A DNA stretch of 6,563 bases from Bacteroidota bacterium (GTDB lineage Bacteria; Bacteroidota; Ignavibacteria; Kryptoniales; JAKASW01): NCBI GenBank assembly GCA_021789755.1, contig JAJYJD010000201.1, positions 1 through 6,563 on the forward strand. The letters run 5' to 3'. The notes under the pieces were generated by a model that did not search any database, was not told where the DNA came from, and worked only from the letters and a program-made list of their open reading frames with translations. The position numbers and the translations under genes are program-made. Shown in pieces: positions 4,718-6,563 of the stretch (the first letter of the stretch is position 1; each line of letters opens with the position of its first letter).

Positions 4718-5986
4718 ATGTTCAGACTTACCGCGGTTTCGATCAACCACAGGACCGCAAACGTCGAAGCCCGCGAGAAAATATTTTACAGTTCCGAAGA
4801 AATCCGGGAAATCTCGGAGAAGCTGAACTCCGTAGCACGGGAATCCATGATCGTTTCCACGTGCAACAGGACGGAGCTCTACATGATACCCGCCTCAACT
4901 CCGAAGACTCACGATGAGCTGTACCGCCTCGTGCGGGAAGGGAAAAAGCTCGCCGATGGTGAAGTGGAGGTCGGTTTCGAGACTTACGAGGGTTTCGAAG
5001 CGGTCCGGCATCTCTTTGCCGTCGCTTCCGGGATCGACTCTCTCATGCTGGGAGATATTCAGATCCTGGGGCAGCTGAAGGAAGCTTACAATACCGGAGT
5101 AGAGCTTGGCACGGTGGGATCGTTGCTGCACCATGCGTGTCAGATGGCACTGAAAGCCGGCAAGCGCGCAAAAGCGGAGACGAAAATTTCCGAAGGCGCC
5201 GTGTCGGTCAGCTATGCGGCCGTCGAGCTGGCAGAGAAAATATTCGGGAGTCTCAAAGGAAGAACTGCGCTGCTGATCGGTGCGGGCGAAACCGCCGAGC
5301 TGGCCGCGAAGGACCTGAAGCCGAAGGAGATAGGGCGCCTCTTTATTGTGAACAGGACGCTCGAACGGGCGAAGAACCTTGCAGATGAGATCGGATTAGG
5401 CGAGGCGGTTCAGCTGGATGCACTGAGCGAGAAACTGCCGCAGGCGGAAATTGTCATTTCCAGTGTCGGCGGTTCCGGATACGTTCTCACGCGCGAGATG
5501 GTCGCCGCGGCAATGAAGGGTCGGGAAATCAATCCGCTTCTGATAATCGATATCGGCGTCCCGAGAAATGTCGATCCGGCAGTCAGGAAGGTCTCGAACG
5601 TCTTCCTGAATGATATCGACTCGCTCAACATGATAGTCGAAAATAACATGCAGATGAGACGTGCGGAGATCGTGGCGGTGCAGAGACTGCTCGACGAAGA
5701 GCTCAACGACTTCATGAAGTGGTACAATTCCCTCGAAGTCGGCCCGACAATCAAGATGTTGCGCGACAAGATCGAACGGATACGCGAAGAAGAAATTGAC
5801 CGCCACAAAGGGAAGATGAAAGATGCGGACCTGCAGATAGTCGAGGAAGTCACGCGGTCGCTTGTCAACAAAATACTCCACGAGCCGATGACTAACCTCA
5901 AGAACGCGGAAAACGGGATCTCCATGGTCGACCGGGTAAAAATGCTGAAGTCGTTGTTCGGGCTGGATGAAGATGAAAAAAGCTAG
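4718..5986 (+). CDS. hemA: Glutamyl-tRNA reductase
   Basis: A complete 422-residue enzyme, close to the usual 420. It reduces glutamyl-tRNA(Glu) with NADPH to glutamate-1-semialdehyde, the committing step of C5-pathway tetrapyrrole synthesis, in the cytoplasm as a V-shaped dimer. The catalytic domain (1 to about 155) carries STCNRTELY (47-55) with nucleophilic Cys49, His98, and SGIDSLMLGDIQILGQLKEAY (104-124). The NADPH-binding domain (about 160-310) carries LIGAGETAELAAKDL (186-200), VNRTLERA (211-218) and DIGVPRNVDPAV (278-289). Residues of about 316-418 are the helical dimerisation domain, ending in the conserved VDRVKMLKSLFGL stretch. The start is fixed by an in-frame TGA at 4709-4711, and there is no clear Shine-Dalgarno sequence. 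It lies 66 bases after the ccsA/hemX-like gene and overlaps the start of hemC, so the three probably form one operon. The Chlorobium hem cluster has a comparable hemA-hemC order. Supply of glutamate-1-semialdehyde implies a hemL aminotransferase elsewhere. No key residue is missing. Confidence 0.98.
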   Translation: MFRLTAVSINHRTANVEAREKIFYSSEEIREISEKLNSVARESMIVSTCNRTELYMIPASTPKTHDELYRLVREGKKLADGEVEVGFETYEGFEAVRHLFAVASGIDSLMLGDIQILGQLKEAYNTGVELGTVGSLLHHACQMALKAGKRAKAETKISEGAVSVSYAAVELAEKIFGSLKGRTALLIGAGETAELAAKDLKPKEIGRLFIVNRTLERAKNLADEIGLGEAVQLDALSEKLPQAEIVISSVGGSGYVLTREMVAAAMKGREINPLLIIDIGVPRNVDPAVRKVSNVFLNDIDSLNMIVENNMQMRRAEIVAVQRLLDEELNDFMKWYNSLEVGPTIKMLRDKIERIREEEIDRHKGKMKDADLQIVEEVTRSLVNKILHEPMTNLKNAENGISMVDRVKMLKSLFGLDEDEKS

Positions 5987-6563
5987 CCCCGCGAGGCGGC
6001 GACGGATCAGGATCGGAACGCGGGGAAGCCAGCTGGCCCTGTTCCAGGCCAACGCGGTCGCCGAGTATCTCCGGGCGAACCATCCTGAAGTCACCGCTGA
6101 GATTGTGAAGATAAAGACGACCGGAGACAGGATACTCGACTCCCCGCTCTCGAAGATCGGCGACAAAGGATTATTTACGAAAGAAATTGAGAAGTCGCTC
6201 CTCGACAAGGAAATAGACTGCGCGGTGCACAGCCTGAAGGATCTCCCGACCGAGCTGCCTGAAGGGCTGAAGATTATCGCCTTCAGTGCCCGCGAGGATG
6301 TCCGCGACGCATTGATAGCTCAGGATGGCATGAAGCTCCTCGAACTCCCAAAGGGGTCGACCGTGGCGACCGGGAGCCTGAGGCGGCGTTCGCAGCTAAT
6401 GCACCTCAGAAGCGATCTGAACATCGTCGACATTCGGGGCAATCTCAACACTCGTCTCAGGAAGATGGAGGCTGAAGGTTTCGCCGGGATGATCCTGGCT
6501 TTCGCCGGCATCAAGCGGCTCGGTATGGCGGATAAGGTAACGGAGGTTCTCAAGCCGGAGACT
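5973..6563 (+). CDS. hemC: Hydroxymethylbilane synthase (porphobilinogen deaminase), 3' end beyond the window
   Basis: The first 197 codons are present; the family length is about 300-320. The enzyme joins four porphobilinogens head to tail into hydroxymethylbilane on a dipyrromethane cofactor, in the cytoplasm. Family blocks in order: IGTRGSQLAL (14-23), KTTGD (48-52), KGLFTKEIE (65-73), DCAVHSLKDLPTELP (82-96) with Lys89 and Asp90 matching catalytic Lys83/Asp84 of the E. coli enzyme, TGSLRRRSQL (133-142), DIRGNLNTRL (153-162) and AGIKRLG (178-184). Domain 1 and much of domain 2 are therefore intact. The cysteine that attaches the cofactor lies past the right edge and cannot be checked. The ATG at 5973 starts inside hemA, 14 bases before its stop ends, in the +1 frame. 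A second in-frame ATG two codons earlier (5967) would make the overlap 20 bases; the choice is uncertain. In-frame TGA at 5946-5948 excludes anything longer. The overlap implies translational coupling to hemA. Confidence 0.96.
   Translation, partial: MKKASPARRRRIRIGTRGSQLALFQANAVAEYLRANHPEVTAEIVKIKTTGDRILDSPLSKIGDKGLFTKEIEKSLLDKEIDCAVHSLKDLPTELPEGLKIIAFSAREDVRDALIAQDGMKLLELPKGSTVATGSLRRRSQLMHLRSDLNIVDIRGNLNTRLRKMEAEGFAGMILAFAGIKRLGMADKVTEVLKPET

Noticed and set aside
5396..6208. Long 270-codon minus-strand open frame
   Set aside because: It lies opposite hemA and hemC, both with complete family motifs through this stretch. It is a by-product of GC-rich coding sequence.
1..6563. CRISPR array, insertion sequence, prophage, toxin-antitoxin or defence system
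   Set aside because: No regularly spaced repeats, transposase, integrase or small paired toxin-like genes were found. Nearly all of the window is covered by recognisable housekeeping or envelope genes.

Overview
This window reads as an ordinary chromosomal segment of moderate GC content, probably from the Fibrobacteres-Chlorobi-Bacteroidetes group (Ignavibacteria- or Chlorobi-like). That placement is an inference. It rests on a C5-pathway hemA-hemC cluster behind a CcsA/HemX-type membrane protein, a small secreted fibronectin-III-like protein of a kind common in Bacteroidota and Ignavibacteria, mostly absent Shine-Dalgarno sequences, and AT-rich spacer repeats. No marker gene fixes the taxon.

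The left half (1-3706) is transcribed leftward. In transcription order it holds a 137-residue secreted FN3-like protein, a secreted SpoIID/LytB-type putative lytic transglycosylase whose start overlaps it by 4 bases, a 128-base AT-rich spacer with a 12-base perfect inverted repeat, the Maf nucleotide pyrophosphatase, a multi-pass lipid-flippase-like protein (LPG synthase membrane-domain family), a hairpin just past its stop, and finally the first 37 codons of a B12-binding methylmalonyl-CoA mutase subunit or domain cut by the window edge. Three of the four complete genes fit an envelope or housekeeping theme.

The right half (3821-6563) is transcribed rightward and is a tetrapyrrole operon: a CcsA/HemX-type eight-helix membrane protein, glutamyl-tRNA reductase (HemA), then hydroxymethylbilane synthase (HemC), which starts inside the end of hemA and runs off the right edge. 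HemA commits glutamyl-tRNA to 5-aminolevulinate synthesis and HemC joins four porphobilinogens. The membrane protein may tune HemA, as Bacillus HemX does, or handle haem.

The two arms diverge from a 114-base region (3707-3820). On the + strand it can fold into a two-tier stem ending ten bases before the membrane-protein start. I see no mobile element, CRISPR array, tRNA, rRNA or defence system. The best leads for something undescribed are this structured leader, the coupled FN3-like/SpoIID pair, the AT-rich inverted repeat, and a 19-codon mini-ORF filling the gap before hemA.
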